Positions 1 to 8,544 are shown, counted from the first letter of the stretch. The stretch is 64,000 bases of DNA from Streptomyces ortus (GCF_026341275.1 NZ_JAIFZO010000001.1:511910-575909), one strand, 5' to 3'. Notes: generated by a model not told the origin, from the sequence alone. Numbers and translations are program-made.

Positions 1-40
1 CCCTCAAGGGCCGGGGGCCGGATGTGAACCGGGATTGCAG

Positions 41-248
41 GTGCGGGTAGGCCGAGGCTGACGCCGCGCAGTTCCCCGCGCCCCTGAAAGACCGGGGGGT
101 CGGGTGGGAGGTGGGATTTCGGGTGCGGGTAGGCCAGGGCTGACGCCGCGCAGTTCCCCGCGCCCCTTAAAGGCCGGCGGCCTCGGCGGCGGCGGGCCCG
201 CACGGTGTATCACCGTCCAGCCCCCACCCCCTGAGGGGCGCGGGGAAC
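41..248. repeat. Streptomyces-type intergenic repeat, two direct copies and one inverted arm
   Basis: Two copies of a roughly 50-bp unit lie at 41-90 and 123-172 and differ at about three positions. Each contains the core CGCGCAGTTCCCCGCGCCCC. A complementary arm (AGGGGCGCGGGGAAC) lies at 234-248, so transcripts could fold into a hairpin. The core is familiar from many Streptomyces intergenic regions. No gene is recognisable in 1-372. Long open frames antisense to the next gene show no domain and are a high-GC artefact. Confidence 0.75.
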
Positions 249-332
249 GGCGCAATCGTCCCCCGCGAACCGCCGCCGCTCCCCCCCCGGAGGGACCCGC
301 GAGGTTCTCGTCACACTGGACCCCCACCCTTT

Positions 333-346
333 TGCAACTAGTTGCA
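333..346. promoter_or_regulatory. 14-bp perfect palindrome upstream of fadH
   Basis: TGCAACTAGTTGCA is a perfect palindrome 56 bp upstream of the chosen fadH start. The shape is that of a MarR/HxlR-type operator in actinobacteria. The nearest regulator is the PadR protein two genes along (2460-3014), but PadR sites usually read ATGT...ACAT, so the cognate regulator is uncertain. Confidence 0.55.
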
Positions 347-402
347 TAAACGCCTTCGCGTCGTCTACAACCATGAAGACGACGCCACGCACGGAGGGGC
401 CA

Positions 403-2418
403 ATGACCCACTACCCACACCTGCTGAACCCGCTGAACCTGGGCTTCACCACTCTGCCCAACCGCGTACTCATGGGCTCCATGCACATAGGCCTGGAAGA
501 GGCCGACCACGGCTTCGAGCGAATGGCCGCGTTCTACGCGGCCAGAGCCCGCGGCGGCGTAGGCCTCATCGTCACCGGCGGCATCGCCCCGAACGACGCC
601 GGCCGCCCCTACGAAGGCGGCGCCAAACTCACCACCGAGGCGGAAGCCGAACAGCACACCGCGATCACCGCCGCCGTCCACCGCGAAGGCGGCAGGATCG
701 CGATGCAGATCCTCCACTTCGGCCGGTACGCCTACCACCCCGACCTCGTCGCGCCCAGCGCACTCCAGGCCCCCATCAGCCCCCACACCCCCCACGCACT
801 GACGGACGACGAGGTCGAGCAGACCATCGACGACTACGCCAGGGCCGCCCGCCTCGCCAAGGCCGCCGGCTACGACGGCGTGGAGATCATGGGCTCCGAG
901 GGCTACCTCATCAACGAGTTCATCGCCGCCCGGACCAACCAGCGCGACGACCGCTGGGGCGGCAGCTACGAGAACCGCACGCGGTTCCCCCTCGACATCG
1001 TCCGCCGCGTGCGCGAAGCCGTCGGCGAGGACTTCATCGTCATCTACCGCCTGTCGATGCTGGACCTGGTCCCGGGCGGCTCCTCCCTCGACGAGGTGAT
1101 CACCCTCGCCAAGGCGGTGGAGGCAGCCGGCGCGACCATCATCAACACCGGCATCGGCTGGCACGAGGCCCGCATCCCCACCATCGCGACCTCGGTGCCG
1201 CGCGGCGCGTACACCTGGGTCACCAAGAAGGTCATGGGCGCCGTGTCGATCCCGCTCGTGACGACGAACCGCATCAACACCCCGGAACTGGCCGAGCAGT
1301 TGCTCGCGGACGGCCACGCGGACATGGTGTCGATGGCCCGCCCGATGCTCGCCGACCCCGACTTCGTCAGCAAGGCGAAGGCCGGCCGGCCCGAAGCCAT
1401 CAACACCTGCATCGGCTGCAACCAGGCCTGCCTCGACCACACCTTCAGCGGCAGGATCACCTCCTGTCTGGTGAACCCGAGGGCCTGCCACGAGACGGAA
1501 CTGGTCCTCACCCCGACCCGTACCCGCAAGCGCGTCGCCGTCGTGGGTGCGGGCCCGGCCGGCCTCGCCTGCGCGGTGAGCGCCGCCGAGCGCGGCCACG
1601 ACGTCACCCTCTACGACGCCGCGGCCGAGATCGGCGGCCAGCTGAACGTGGCCCGCAAGGTCCCCGGCAAGCAGGAGTTCGACGAGACGATCCGCTACTT
1701 CCGCACCCAGCTCGAACTGCACGGCGTGGACGTCCGGTTGAACACTCCGGTCGGTGACGGCGACCTCGCCGGGTACGAGGAGGTCGTCGTCGCCACGGGT
1801 GTCGGACCGCGTACCCCCGACATTCCCGGCGTGGACCACCCGAGCGTCGTCGGCTACCTCGACGTGCTACGCGACGGCGCCCCCGTCGGCGACCGCGTCG
1901 CGATCCTGGGCGCGGGCGGCATCGGCTTCGACGTCGCCGAGTACCTGACCGACAGCGGCGACAAGGCGAGCGAGGACCCGGCGACGTACTTCCGGCACTG
2001 GGGTGTCGACATGGACTACCGGGCACCGGGCGGCCTCGGCGCCCCCGAGCGGCCGGCCCCGCCGCGCAGCGTCCACCTCCTGCAGCGCAAGACGTCCAAG
2101 GTCGGCGCCGGGCTCGGCAAGACCACCGGCTGGATCCACCGCGCCGAGCTCAAGCACCGCGGAGTCACCATGGTCCCCGGCGTCAGTTACGACCGCATCG
2201 ACGACGCCGGCCTGCATGTCACGGTCGACGGCGAGAGCTCCGTCCTGCCGGTCGACACCATCGTGCTCTGCACGGGCCAGGAACCCCGCCGTGACCTGTA
2301 CGAGTCACTGCGCGCCGCCGGCCGCAGCGTGCACCTGATCGGCGGCGCCGACGTGGCGGCCGAACTGGACGCCAAGCGGGCCATCAAGCAGGGCACCGAG
2401 CTGGCGGCGGCGCTGTAG
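403..2418 (+). CDS. fadH: 2,4-dienoyl-CoA reductase / NADH:flavin oxidoreductase (FadH family)
   Basis: This two-part flavoenzyme reduces 2,4-dienoyl-CoA during beta-oxidation of unsaturated fatty acids, or a related enone. Residues 1-350 form an Old-Yellow-Enzyme TIM barrel (LMGSMHIG, EIMGSEGYLINEF). A four-cysteine Fe-S cluster region follows (CIGCNQACLD, then a later Cys). A pyridine-nucleotide disulfide-type FAD/NADPH domain completes it (VVGAGPAGLACA near 380; ILGAGGIGFDVAEYL near 510). I chose the ATG at 403 over the one at 373 because GGAGGGG sits just upstream and the 671-aa product matches the roughly 672 aa of E. coli FadH. PadR follows 41 bp downstream. Substrates other than fatty acyl-CoA are possible, since the family also includes xenobiotic enoate reductases. 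Confidence 0.93.
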   Translation: MTHYPHLLNPLNLGFTTLPNRVLMGSMHIGLEEADHGFERMAAFYAARARGGVGLIVTGGIAPNDAGRPYEGGAKLTTEAEAEQHTAITAAVHREGGRIAMQILHFGRYAYHPDLVAPSALQAPISPHTPHALTDDEVEQTIDDYARAARLAKAAGYDGVEIMGSEGYLINEFIAARTNQRDDRWGGSYENRTRFPLDIVRRVREAVGEDFIVIYRLSMLDLVPGGSSLDEVITLAKAVEAAGATIINTGIGWHEARIPTIATSVPRGAYTWVTKKVMGAVSIPLVTTNRINTPELAEQLLADGHADMVSMARPMLADPDFVSKAKAGRPEAINTCIGCNQACLDHTFSGRITSCLVNPRACHETELVLTPTRTRKRVAVVGAGPAGLACAVSAAERGHDVTLYDAAAEIGGQLNVARKVPGKQEFDETIRYFRTQLELHGVDVRLNTPVGDGDLAGYEEVVVATGVGPRTPDIPGVDHPSVVGYLDVLRDGAPVGDRVAILGAGGIGFDVAEYLTDSGDKASEDPATYFRHWGVDMDYRAPGGLGAPERPAPPRSVHLLQRKTSKVGAGLGKTTGWIHRAELKHRGVTMVPGVSYDRIDDAGLHVTVDGESSVLPVDTIVLCTGQEPRRDLYESLRAAGRSVHLIGGADVAAELDAKRAIKQGTELAAAL

Positions 2419-2459
2419 GCCCCCGGGCCCGGCGCGGACCCGTCCCTAGGATGAACCCC

Positions 2460-3014
2460 ATGTCACTCCCGCACGCGATCCTCACCGCCCTGCTTGAGAA
2501 GCCGTCGTCGGGGCTGGAGCTGACCCGCCGCTTCGACCGGTCGATCGGCTACTTCTGGTCGGCTACGCATCAGCAGATCTATCGCGAGCTGGGAAAGCTG
2601 GAGGCCGAGGGCTCCATCAGGGCACTCGCCCCCCAGCAGCCGGCCCGTGGGCAGAAGAAGCGGTACGAGGTCCTGCCGGCGGGCCGCGCCGAACTGGCCC
2701 GCTGGACGGCCGCATCCCAGGACCCCAAGCCCCTGCGCGACACACTGCTGCTGCGGCTGCGCGCGGCGGCGGTGGTCGGCACCGCGGGCATCGGGGAGGA
2801 TCTGCGCCGCCATCTCGACCTGCACAGGCGGCAGTTGGCGGAGTACGAGGAGATCCAGGAGCGTGACTTCCCACCCGGCAAGGACGCTCCCGCGGACCGG
2901 CTCCAGCACCTCGTCCTGCGTGCCGGGATCGATCTGGAGACCTTCTGGACGGGTTGGCTCACACACGCGCTGGAGGAGTTCGAACGCATCGCGGCCGAGG
3001 GCCCCACACCCTGA
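2460..3014 (+). CDS. PadR-family transcriptional regulator
   Basis: A 184-aa repressor-type protein. The N-terminal winged helix opens with LPHAILTALLEKPSSGLEL, followed by FWSATHQQIYRELGKLEAEG, the PadR recognition and wing region. A helical C-terminal dimerisation domain (PadR_C/Vir) follows, with repeated DLHRRQLAEYEEIQ-type coiled helices. The ATG at 2460 has AGGAT about 6 bp upstream; the ATG at 2451 is an alternative with no clear ribosome site. It lies in the same direction just behind fadH, so it may control fadH or itself, perhaps through the palindrome at 333-346. That link is inference. Confidence 0.9.
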   Translation: MSLPHAILTALLEKPSSGLELTRRFDRSIGYFWSATHQQIYRELGKLEAEGSIRALAPQQPARGQKKRYEVLPAGRAELARWTAASQDPKPLRDTLLLRLRAAAVVGTAGIGEDLRRHLDLHRRQLAEYEEIQERDFPPGKDAPADRLQHLVLRAGIDLETFWTGWLTHALEEFERIAAEGPTP

Positions 3015-3020
3015 CCGGCC

Positions 3021-3095
3021 CGACCACAGATGGCCCGACCACAGATGGCGCGACCACAGATGGTCTGGCCGCAGATGGTCCGGTCGAAGGTGGGC
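3021..3095. repeat. 15-bp tandem repeat between convergent genes
   Basis: Three nearly identical units of CGACCACAGATGGCC (3021-3035, 3036-3050, 3051-3065) are followed by two decayed units (3066-3080, 3081-3095). A weaker 15-bp periodicity of the type GCCGTTCGGTCATCT continues over about 3125-3165. The array starts 7 bp after the PadR stop and fills the gap before the convergent gene at 3154. Confidence 0.85.
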
Positions 3096-3153
3096 CGGGT
3101 ACCCGATGTCCCGTCACCGCAGGTCGCCTGCCGTTCGGTCATCTGCCGCTCGG

Positions 3154-3720
3154 TCACCTGTGGTTCGGCTTGGAGCGCCGGCGCAGGACCCAGACGGTCG
3201 CCCCGACACCGGCGGCCACCAGGACCCCGCCCGCCGCGTAGGTGACGGTGCCGTAGTCCTGGCTGGTGCTGCCCATACCGCCCATCACCCCGCGCGACGG
3301 TGACGGCGTCGCCGCCGCCGTCCTCGTCGCCGAGATCGTGGGTGTCGAGGCCGGTGAGACGGTGACGGCCTGCGTGCCCGCCGTCGACCCGTCGGCGCAG
3401 ACCACGACCACGGTGTAGGTGCCGGAGGTGACACTCGACCAGGCGGCGGACTGACTGCCGCTGGTCCCGGACAGGGTCACCTGGCGTCCCTGCGCGAAGT
3501 TCGCCTGACCGCTGGAGAGCAGTGAGGCGTTCCCCATCGATCCGTTGGACCTGGTGACGCACGCGGTGGTGGTCACCTGAACCGTCCCGCCGCTGGTGGT
3601 CACGTCGATCCCCGTGGCGGCAGCGGCGGCCACGCCGGGCAGGCCCGTGGCGAGGACGAGGGGCAGCGCGGCGACCGCCACGGCCTGCCCGGAGCGGACG
3701 AGTGTCTGAGAGATACGCAT
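3154..3720 (-). CDS. Secreted, C-terminally membrane-anchored hypothetical protein
   Basis: A 188-aa protein with a Sec signal peptide (MRISQTLVRSGQAVAVAALP through the Ala-rich AAAAA site near residue 35), a Ser/Thr/Gly-rich beta-type middle with two cysteines, and a Thr/Pro/Ala-rich stalk. A final hydrophobic segment (GGVLVAAGVGATVWVL) is followed by RRRSKPNHR, giving an extracellular domain tethered by one C-terminal helix. There is no LPXTG motif. The ATG at 3720 is preferred because CTGGAGGGCAGT lies just upstream; a start 13 codons further upstream is possible. No family was recognised. Confidence 0.75.
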   Translation of the reverse strand: MRISQTLVRSGQAVAVAALPLVLATGLPGVAAAAATGIDVTTSGGTVQVTTTACVTRSNGSMGNASLLSSGQANFAQGRQVTLSGTSGSQSAAWSSVTSGTYTVVVVCADGSTAGTQAVTVSPASTPTISATRTAAATPSPSRGVMGGMGSTSQDYGTVTYAAGGVLVAAGVGATVWVLRRRSKPNHR

Positions 3721-3929
3721 AGGACTGCCCTCCAGCGACACGGTGGCGGTACATCCCATGAGCCGCCGAGGGTCGGGAACGCCCGTGCCGCCTCAGCACC
3801 GAGCCAATGCGACCGCCACCGTTTCCGCATGCGGGCCAGGACCGTACAGGTGAACATTCCCCCCGGCGCTCGCCCGCGCAGTCTGCGCAGCCCGAGCAGC
3901 CCGAGCAGCCCGAGCCGCCCGCACGGCTC

Positions 3930-4937
3930 TCATGGTCGCCCGGTCGTCACCGTCCGCTCGGCCGAGAAGGCTCCCCACGTGCCGTCCGGCAGCTTCGCCC
4001 GGAGCCGTACCCGCTGGGTGAGTCCGGCCTCTCGGCCCACGTAGAAGCTGTACGTCGCCCTGCCGGGCGGAGGTGTCGCGCCCCAGACGAGCGAGGTGAC
4101 CGGCTTGCGGTCGAGCTGGATCTGGTACTCCGTGATCACTCCGTCCACCTTCGGCTCGGTCCATGACAGGTCGACGTAGTACGCGCCGTCCTTGCGATGC
4201 GTGCCGGCGCGGAACGCGGAGGGCGCCATGCCCGTCCCGCTCTTCGCGTCTTTCGCGTCCTTCGCGTCGTCGGGGCCCGCCGGGGTGCTGATCCGGACGG
4301 CCTCGCTCGCGGGCGAGACGTTGTCCGCCGCGTCGCGCGCCCGGACCGTGAAGGAGTAGCGCGTTCCCGGCCGCAGCCCGGTGACGACGGTCGCCGTCTG
4401 GGCGCCGCCCACACTGTGGATCTTCGTGTCGCCCTGATAGACGTCGTACGAGGCCACACCCAGGTCGTCCGTGGACCGGGTCCAGGACAGTTGCGCGGCC
4501 CGGCTCCCGACTGCCTTCCCGCCGGGGTGTTCCGGGCGGCTCGGGGCCCGCTCGTCGGCGGCGGTCGCGGCGGGCGTGATGGCCCGGACCCGTTCGCTCG
4601 GCGGCCCCAGCCTGCCGTCGGCGTCCCGCGCCCGCACGGAGAAGGCGTAACGGGTGGACGGTCTGAGGCGGGTGATGTCGACCATGTACTCGGAACCGGG
4701 CACCTCCTTCACCTTGGTGGTGCCGCGGTAGACCTCGTAGCGGGTGACCTCTGGTCTTCCCGAGCTCCTGTTCCACATGACGTGCACGCTGGTCGCGCTG
4801 CCCGCCGCCGCGGTGACCCCGGCCGGAGCGCCGGGAGCCCGGTCGTCCTCATCCGGGCCCTGGCCCGTCGAACCGCAGGACACCGTCGTGAGCAGCGCGC
4901 CCCAGACCACGGCGGCTCGCAGGAGTACGCGTCGCAC
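3930..4937 (-). CDS. Fibronectin type III repeat protein, probable secreted lipoprotein
   Basis: A 335-aa extracellular protein. The GTG at 4937 has GGGAGG upstream and begins RRVLLRAAVVWGALLTTVSC, a short lipoprotein signal with Cys21, although the -3 position (Thr) is not ideal. Three FN3 domains follow at about residues 40-125, 130-220 and 235-335, with hallmark W, YxVY and T(R)Y motifs (TRYEVYRGT, ASYDVYQGD, TEYQIQLD). An acidic/lysine linker of KDAKDAK type separates domains 2 and 3. FN3 modules usually space catalytic and binding domains of polysaccharide hydrolases; here they stand alone beside a divergent chitosanase. It may be a cell-surface polymer-binding protein. A DasR-like palindrome lies 33 bp upstream. 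Confidence 0.82.
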   Translation of the reverse strand: MRRVLLRAAVVWGALLTTVSCGSTGQGPDEDDRAPGAPAGVTAAAGSATSVHVMWNRSSGRPEVTRYEVYRGTTKVKEVPGSEYMVDITRLRPSTRYAFSVRARDADGRLGPPSERVRAITPAATAADERAPSRPEHPGGKAVGSRAAQLSWTRSTDDLGVASYDVYQGDTKIHSVGGAQTATVVTGLRPGTRYSFTVRARDAADNVSPASEAVRISTPAGPDDAKDAKDAKSGTGMAPSAFRAGTHRKDGAYYVDLSWTEPKVDGVITEYQIQLDRKPVTSLVWGATPPPGRATYSFYVGREAGLTQRVRLRAKLPDGTWGAFSAERTVTTGRP

Positions 4938-4970
4938 AGCCCTGCCTCCCTCGACCTTTCCGCAACGCAA

Positions 4971-4984
4971 TTGGTCCGGACCAA
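4971..4984. promoter_or_regulatory. DasR-like (dre) palindrome between FN3 lipoprotein and chitosanase
   Basis: TTGGTCCGGACCAA is a perfect 14-bp palindrome. It resembles the GlcNAc-responsive DasR site core TGGTCTAGACCA and the 12-bp elements of Streptomyces chitinase promoters. It lies 33 bp upstream of the FN3 lipoprotein start and about 345 bp from the divergent chitosanase start. The rest of the 4938-5329 gap shows no other clear site. Confidence 0.6.
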
Positions 4985-5329
4985 TATGACGCCCGGGGCG
5001 GGGCCGCAACAAGAGGGCCGCCGTTCGCGATTTCGGCCGAACGTTACGTATGCTGATCCTCTGAACGGCTGAACTCGCCCATGTCGCAGGGAAGTTCATG
5101 CCGACGGTGCGGAACGCTGTCGTCGCTGTTCCCGCGCCGGCGAGGGCGGCCGGGTGGCCGGAGTCGTCGACGAATCCGGCCACCCGGCCCCCGACGACAC
5201 ATCACCCGGTACGTCCCCGGCGTCGCGGGACGTGCTCCGTACGGCCCCCCAGCAGTGGCCGCACCGGCGGACCCCCACCAGATTGGGCCGAGTGTTCGTC
5301 GGTGCCCGCTCAGGAGAGGGTCCTTTATC

Positions 5330-6118
5330 GTGCGTGTCCGGTCACTGATGCTGGCCGCGGCCGGTGCCGCGCTGATCTCCCCCAGCGTGCTCCCCGGCGC
5401 CGCCCCGCCGCCCGACGCGGGGCACGAGCGTGCCGCGTACGACGGCCCGGGCGCGGGCCGGGTCCCGCGTGCGGGTGCCCCCGCGGACGCACCGAGGGCA
5501 CCGAGTTCGACACCGCGTCCGACGCCGAGTCCCGGGAATGTCGCCGCAGCGGAACTCCTGGCAGCCGTGCGCGACTGCGACCCCGTCTCGGACGACCGCT
5601 TCAGCAGCGACGACGGCGAGCCGGCGGACATCGAGGTCTGCGGCAGGCGGGAGGCCGTCTTCTGGAAGGCCGACCTGGACGTCGACTGCGACGGCAGGCC
5701 GGGCCGGCACTGCAACGAACGCACCGACCCGCTCTTCTGCGACACCACCGCCTTCCAGCAGTCCGACGGACGCCAGCTGAGCGCCGAGCGACTGCCGTAC
5801 GTGGTCGTCCCCGGGCCGAGTCACCGCTGGAACCACCGGGAGCACGACGTGCGGCGCGGGACGGTCGCCGCGGTCATCCACGGCGACCGTGTCCGGTACG
5901 CGGTCGTCGGCGACATCGGCCCCGAGGGCATCATCGGCGAGGCCTCGTACGCCCTGGCCCGGAATCTCGGGATCCGCCCCGACCCGAAGGGCGGCGGAGC
6001 GGCGTCCGGCGTCACCTACATCCTGTTCAAGGGCTCCGGCGCCTCTCCCATCGAGAGCCCCGCCGCGGCGGAGGCCCAAGGGGAACGGCTGGCCCGCGCA
6101 CTGGTCGGCCGCAGCTGA
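5330..6118 (+). CDS. Glycoside hydrolase family 75 chitosanase (secreted)
   Basis: An endo-acting enzyme that cleaves beta-1,4 glucosamine linkages in chitosan outside the cell. The 262-aa product begins with a signal peptide (VRVRSLMLAAAGAALISPS). A Pro/Ala-rich linker follows, then the GH75 domain from about residue 85. Family hallmarks are FWKADLDVDCDG, DPLFCDTTAF, YVVVPG, the catalytic-region VVGDIGPEGIIGEASYALA and the C-terminal TYILFKGS. The GTG at 5330 has GGAGAGGG upstream and puts the signal peptide at the N-terminus. Chitosan use fits the DasR-like site in the divergent intergenic region. Confidence 0.92.
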   Translation: MRVRSLMLAAAGAALISPSVLPGAAPPPDAGHERAAYDGPGAGRVPRAGAPADAPRAPSSTPRPTPSPGNVAAAELLAAVRDCDPVSDDRFSSDDGEPADIEVCGRREAVFWKADLDVDCDGRPGRHCNERTDPLFCDTTAFQQSDGRQLSAERLPYVVVPGPSHRWNHREHDVRRGTVAAVIHGDRVRYAVVGDIGPEGIIGEASYALARNLGIRPDPKGGGAASGVTYILFKGSGASPIESPAAAEAQGERLARALVGRS

Positions 6119-6157
6119 CCCCTGACCCCTGACCCCTGCCTCCACGACGTGCCGGTC

Positions 6158-6613
6158 TCACACCTTCCGGTACGTGTACGCCTCGGCCGCCGCGGCCTCC
6201 ACCGCCGCCAGGTCCGCTCCGGCGGACGCCGTGACGACCGCCGCCACCGCGCCCTCGACGAACGGCGCGTCCACCAGCCGGGTGTCCGGCGGCAGTTCGT
6301 CGCCCTCGGCCAGCAGTGCCTTCACCGTGAGGACCGCGCTGCCGAGATCGGTCAGCACGGCGACACCGGCCCCGCGGTCCACAGTGGCCGCCGCGGCGGA
6401 GATCAGCTCGGAACTGGTGCCCAGGCCGCCGTCCCCGTCACCGCCCGCCGCCGCGACCGGGGCGAGCGTGCCGCCGCCCGCGAGCCCGGTGGCCAGCTCG
6501 GCGACCGACGCGGCCACCGCGGCGCTGTGCGACACGAGCACGACGCCCACGAGCTTCGCGCCGTCACCCGCGGCCGTTTCGCCGTCCACGGGGTCACTCA
6601 CGAGGTCACTCAC
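6158..6613 (-). CDS. dhaM: PTS-type dihydroxyacetone kinase phosphotransferase subunit DhaM
   Basis: A 151-aa EIIA-mannose-like subunit that passes phosphate from HPr to the ADP bound on DhaL. The phosphorylated histidine lies in GVVLVSHSAAVA (about residue 30). The GLGTSSELI segment and the ADLGSA-type LTDLGSAVLT loop are typical of the family. It contains only the EIIA domain, with no HPr or EI fusion, as in the actinobacterial short form. The GTG start overlaps the dhaL stop by 8 bp and has GGAG upstream, so it is translationally coupled as the last gene of dhaKLM. Confidence 0.92.
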   Translation of the reverse strand: MSDLVSDPVDGETAAGDGAKLVGVVLVSHSAAVAASVAELATGLAGGGTLAPVAAAGGDGDGGLGTSSELISAAAATVDRGAGVAVLTDLGSAVLTVKALLAEGDELPPDTRLVDAPFVEGAVAAVVTASAGADLAAVEAAAAEAYTYRKV

Positions 6614-7205
6614 CGGCTGTCTCCGCGAGCGCCGCGATCAAGATCGCCGAGGAGGTGGCACCCGGATCCTGGTGCCCGATACTGCGTTCGCCCAGGTAGC
6701 TCGCCCGGCCCTTGCGAGCCTGCAGCGGCGTGGTCGCCAGAGCGCCCTCCTCCGCGGCGGACCGCGCGGCGGCGAAGGACTGTCCCAGCGCGTCGACCGC
6801 CGGCAGAAGGGCGTCGATCATCGTCTTGTCGCCGGGCGCCGCGCCGCCGAGCTGCATGACGGCGTCCACACCGGTACGCAGTGCCTGCGCGAACTCCCGC
6901 TCGTCGATCTCGGCGGCCTCACCGAGCGCCTTGCCGGTGCGCCGGAGCAGAGTCCCGTACAACGGGCCCGAGGCGCCGCCCACCGTCGAGATCAGGGTGC
7001 GTCCGGCGAGCGTCAGGACGGCACCGGGTGTGTCCGGCCCGTCCTTCTCCAGGGCGGCCGTGACGGCCCGGAAGCCGCGCTCCAGATTGCTGCCGTGATC
7101 GGCGTCGCCGATCGGCGAGTCGAGGGCGGTGAGCCGTTCCGCCTCGTGTTCCACGGACACGGCGGTCGCCGTCATCCAACGGCGGAAGAAGTCGGCGTCG
7201 AGCAC
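6606..7205 (-). CDS. dhaL: Dihydroxyacetone kinase ADP-binding subunit DhaL
   Basis: A 199-aa all-helical subunit that holds ADP/ATP and two Mg ions and phosphorylates dihydroxyacetone bound to DhaK. The metal-binding aspartates are seen in SPIGDADHGSNLERGF near residue 35. Family motifs GGASGPLYGT and ARKGRASYLGERS and the C-terminal DPGATSSAILI are present. It sits between dhaK (75 bp upstream) and dhaM (8-bp overlap), forming the usual PTS-dependent kinase operon that makes dihydroxyacetone phosphate for glycolysis. Confidence 0.95.
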   Translation of the reverse strand: MLDADFFRRWMTATAVSVEHEAERLTALDSPIGDADHGSNLERGFRAVTAALEKDGPDTPGAVLTLAGRTLISTVGGASGPLYGTLLRRTGKALGEAAEIDEREFAQALRTGVDAVMQLGGAAPGDKTMIDALLPAVDALGQSFAAARSAAEEGALATTPLQARKGRASYLGERSIGHQDPGATSSAILIAALAETAGE

Positions 7206-7280
7206 TGGATCTCCTTGCGTGGTGGAGGTGTTGCGGGGTGGAGCCGGGAGGTACGAGGAGGGGGACGGACCAGCGGCCCC

Positions 7281-8273
7281 TCACATGCCCCAGCGCAGAC
7301 CCGCGGTGCGCACCGGCGCGTCCCACAGCCGCAGCAGGTCCTCGTCGACCTGGCACAGGGTCACCGAGGCGCCGGCCATGTCGAGCGAGGTGACGTAGTT
7401 GCCGACGAGGGTGCGGGCCACCGGGACCCCGCGGTCGGCCAGGATCCGCTGCACCTCCGCGTTGAAGCCGTACAGCTCCAGCAGCGGGGTGGCGCCCATG
7501 CCGTTCACCAGCACCAGGACGGGGTTGCGCGGGTTCAGGTCCTCCAGGACGGCGTTCACCGAGAAGTCGGCGATCTCCCGCGAGGTCATCATCGCCCGCC
7601 GCTCCCGGCCGGGTTCGCCGTGGATACCGACGCCCAGCTCCAGTTCGCCCGCGGGCAGATCGAAGGTGGGGCTGCCCTTGGCGGGCGTGGAGCAGGCGCT
7701 GAGCGCGACACCGAAACTGCGCGCGTTCTCGTTGACCTGGCGGGCCAGCGCCTCGACCCGCTCCAGCGGCCGGCCCTCCTCGGCCGCGGCGCCCGCGATC
7801 TTCTCCACGAACAGCGTCGCGCCGGTGCCGCGCCGGCCGGCCGTGTAGAGGCTGTCGGTGACCGCCACGTCGTCGTCGACGAGCACCTTGGCGATCTGGA
7901 TGCCCTCGTCCTCGGCCAGCTCCGCGGCCATGTCGAAGTTGAGGACGTCACCGGTGTAGTTCTTCACGATGAAAAGCACTCCGGCGCCGCTGTCCACGGC
8001 GGCGGCGGCCCGTACCATCTGGTCCGGCACCGGGCTGGTGAACACCTCGCCGGGACAGGCTGCGGACAGCATCCCGGGGCCCACGAATCCGCCGTGCAGC
8101 GGCTCGTGCCCCGACCCGCCGCCCGAGACGAGCCCCACCTTCCCGTCCACCGGGGCGTCCCGCCGCACGATGACCCGGTTCTCGACATCCACGGTCAGCT
8201 CGGGATGCGCGGCGGCCATGCCCCGCAGCGCGTCCGCCACCACGGTCTCCGCGACGTTGATGAGCATTTTCAT
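7281..8273 (-). CDS. dhaK: Dihydroxyacetone kinase substrate-binding subunit DhaK
   Basis: A 330-aa subunit that binds dihydroxyacetone covalently as a hemiaminal on histidine. The catalytic His is in LGVGIHGEPG near residue 220. The N-terminal motifs SGGGSGHEPLHGGFVG and GVLFIVKNYTGDVLNF mark the DAK1 kinase domain. It is the first gene of dhaKLM on this strand. The leader carries AGGAGGT just before the ATG. About 20-45 bp upstream lies a small hairpin (GCAGG...CCTGC, roughly 8293-8315) beside a run of T/A, which could affect transcription. No dhaR-type regulator is adjacent. Confidence 0.95.
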   Translation of the reverse strand: MKMLINVAETVVADALRGMAAAHPELTVDVENRVIVRRDAPVDGKVGLVSGGGSGHEPLHGGFVGPGMLSAACPGEVFTSPVPDQMVRAAAAVDSGAGVLFIVKNYTGDVLNFDMAAELAEDEGIQIAKVLVDDDVAVTDSLYTAGRRGTGATLFVEKIAGAAAEEGRPLERVEALARQVNENARSFGVALSACSTPAKGSPTFDLPAGELELGVGIHGEPGRERRAMMTSREIADFSVNAVLEDLNPRNPVLVLVNGMGATPLLELYGFNAEVQRILADRGVPVARTLVGNYVTSLDMAGASVTLCQVDEDLLRLWDAPVRTAGLRWGM

Positions 8274-8544
8274 CAGTACCTCCTAGGGAGCTTAGCAGGC
8301 GGGCTTCCGACCTGCATTTTTGCTGGTCAAAGGGTGTGGGACGAGTTATGGACCTTGGCGGTCCGTGGCGATCGAAAACGGACTGTGGCGGTACTGATGC
8401 TGACCCAATGCTGACTTTGCTGACGGTCTGCCAGGTTTCTGTGCGGCTGCAGGAGGGACGGTAGCGGGGTTGTCATCCGCAGTATCGACCTTGCAGCAGC
8501 GAAGGTCACGTGTGTGGCTACGTGCGCGGGGGGTTGGCTCGGCG

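Noticed and set aside
4..1839. Long open frame antisense to fadH (and similar antisense frames opposite mmpL, dhaK and GH3 genes).
   Set aside because: High GC makes the antisense frame open by codon bias. The translations are low-complexity, lack domains and sit opposite well-supported genes.
6174..8414. A 746-codon plus-strand frame across the dha operon.
   Set aside because: It is entirely antisense to dhaM, dhaL and dhaK, whose catalytic motifs are clear.
8468..8520. A frame reading VVIRSIDLAAAKVTCV resembling the start of an IS110-type transposase.
   Set aside because: Only about 15 residues match, no DEDD continuation or terminal repeats are visible, and other frames stop quickly.
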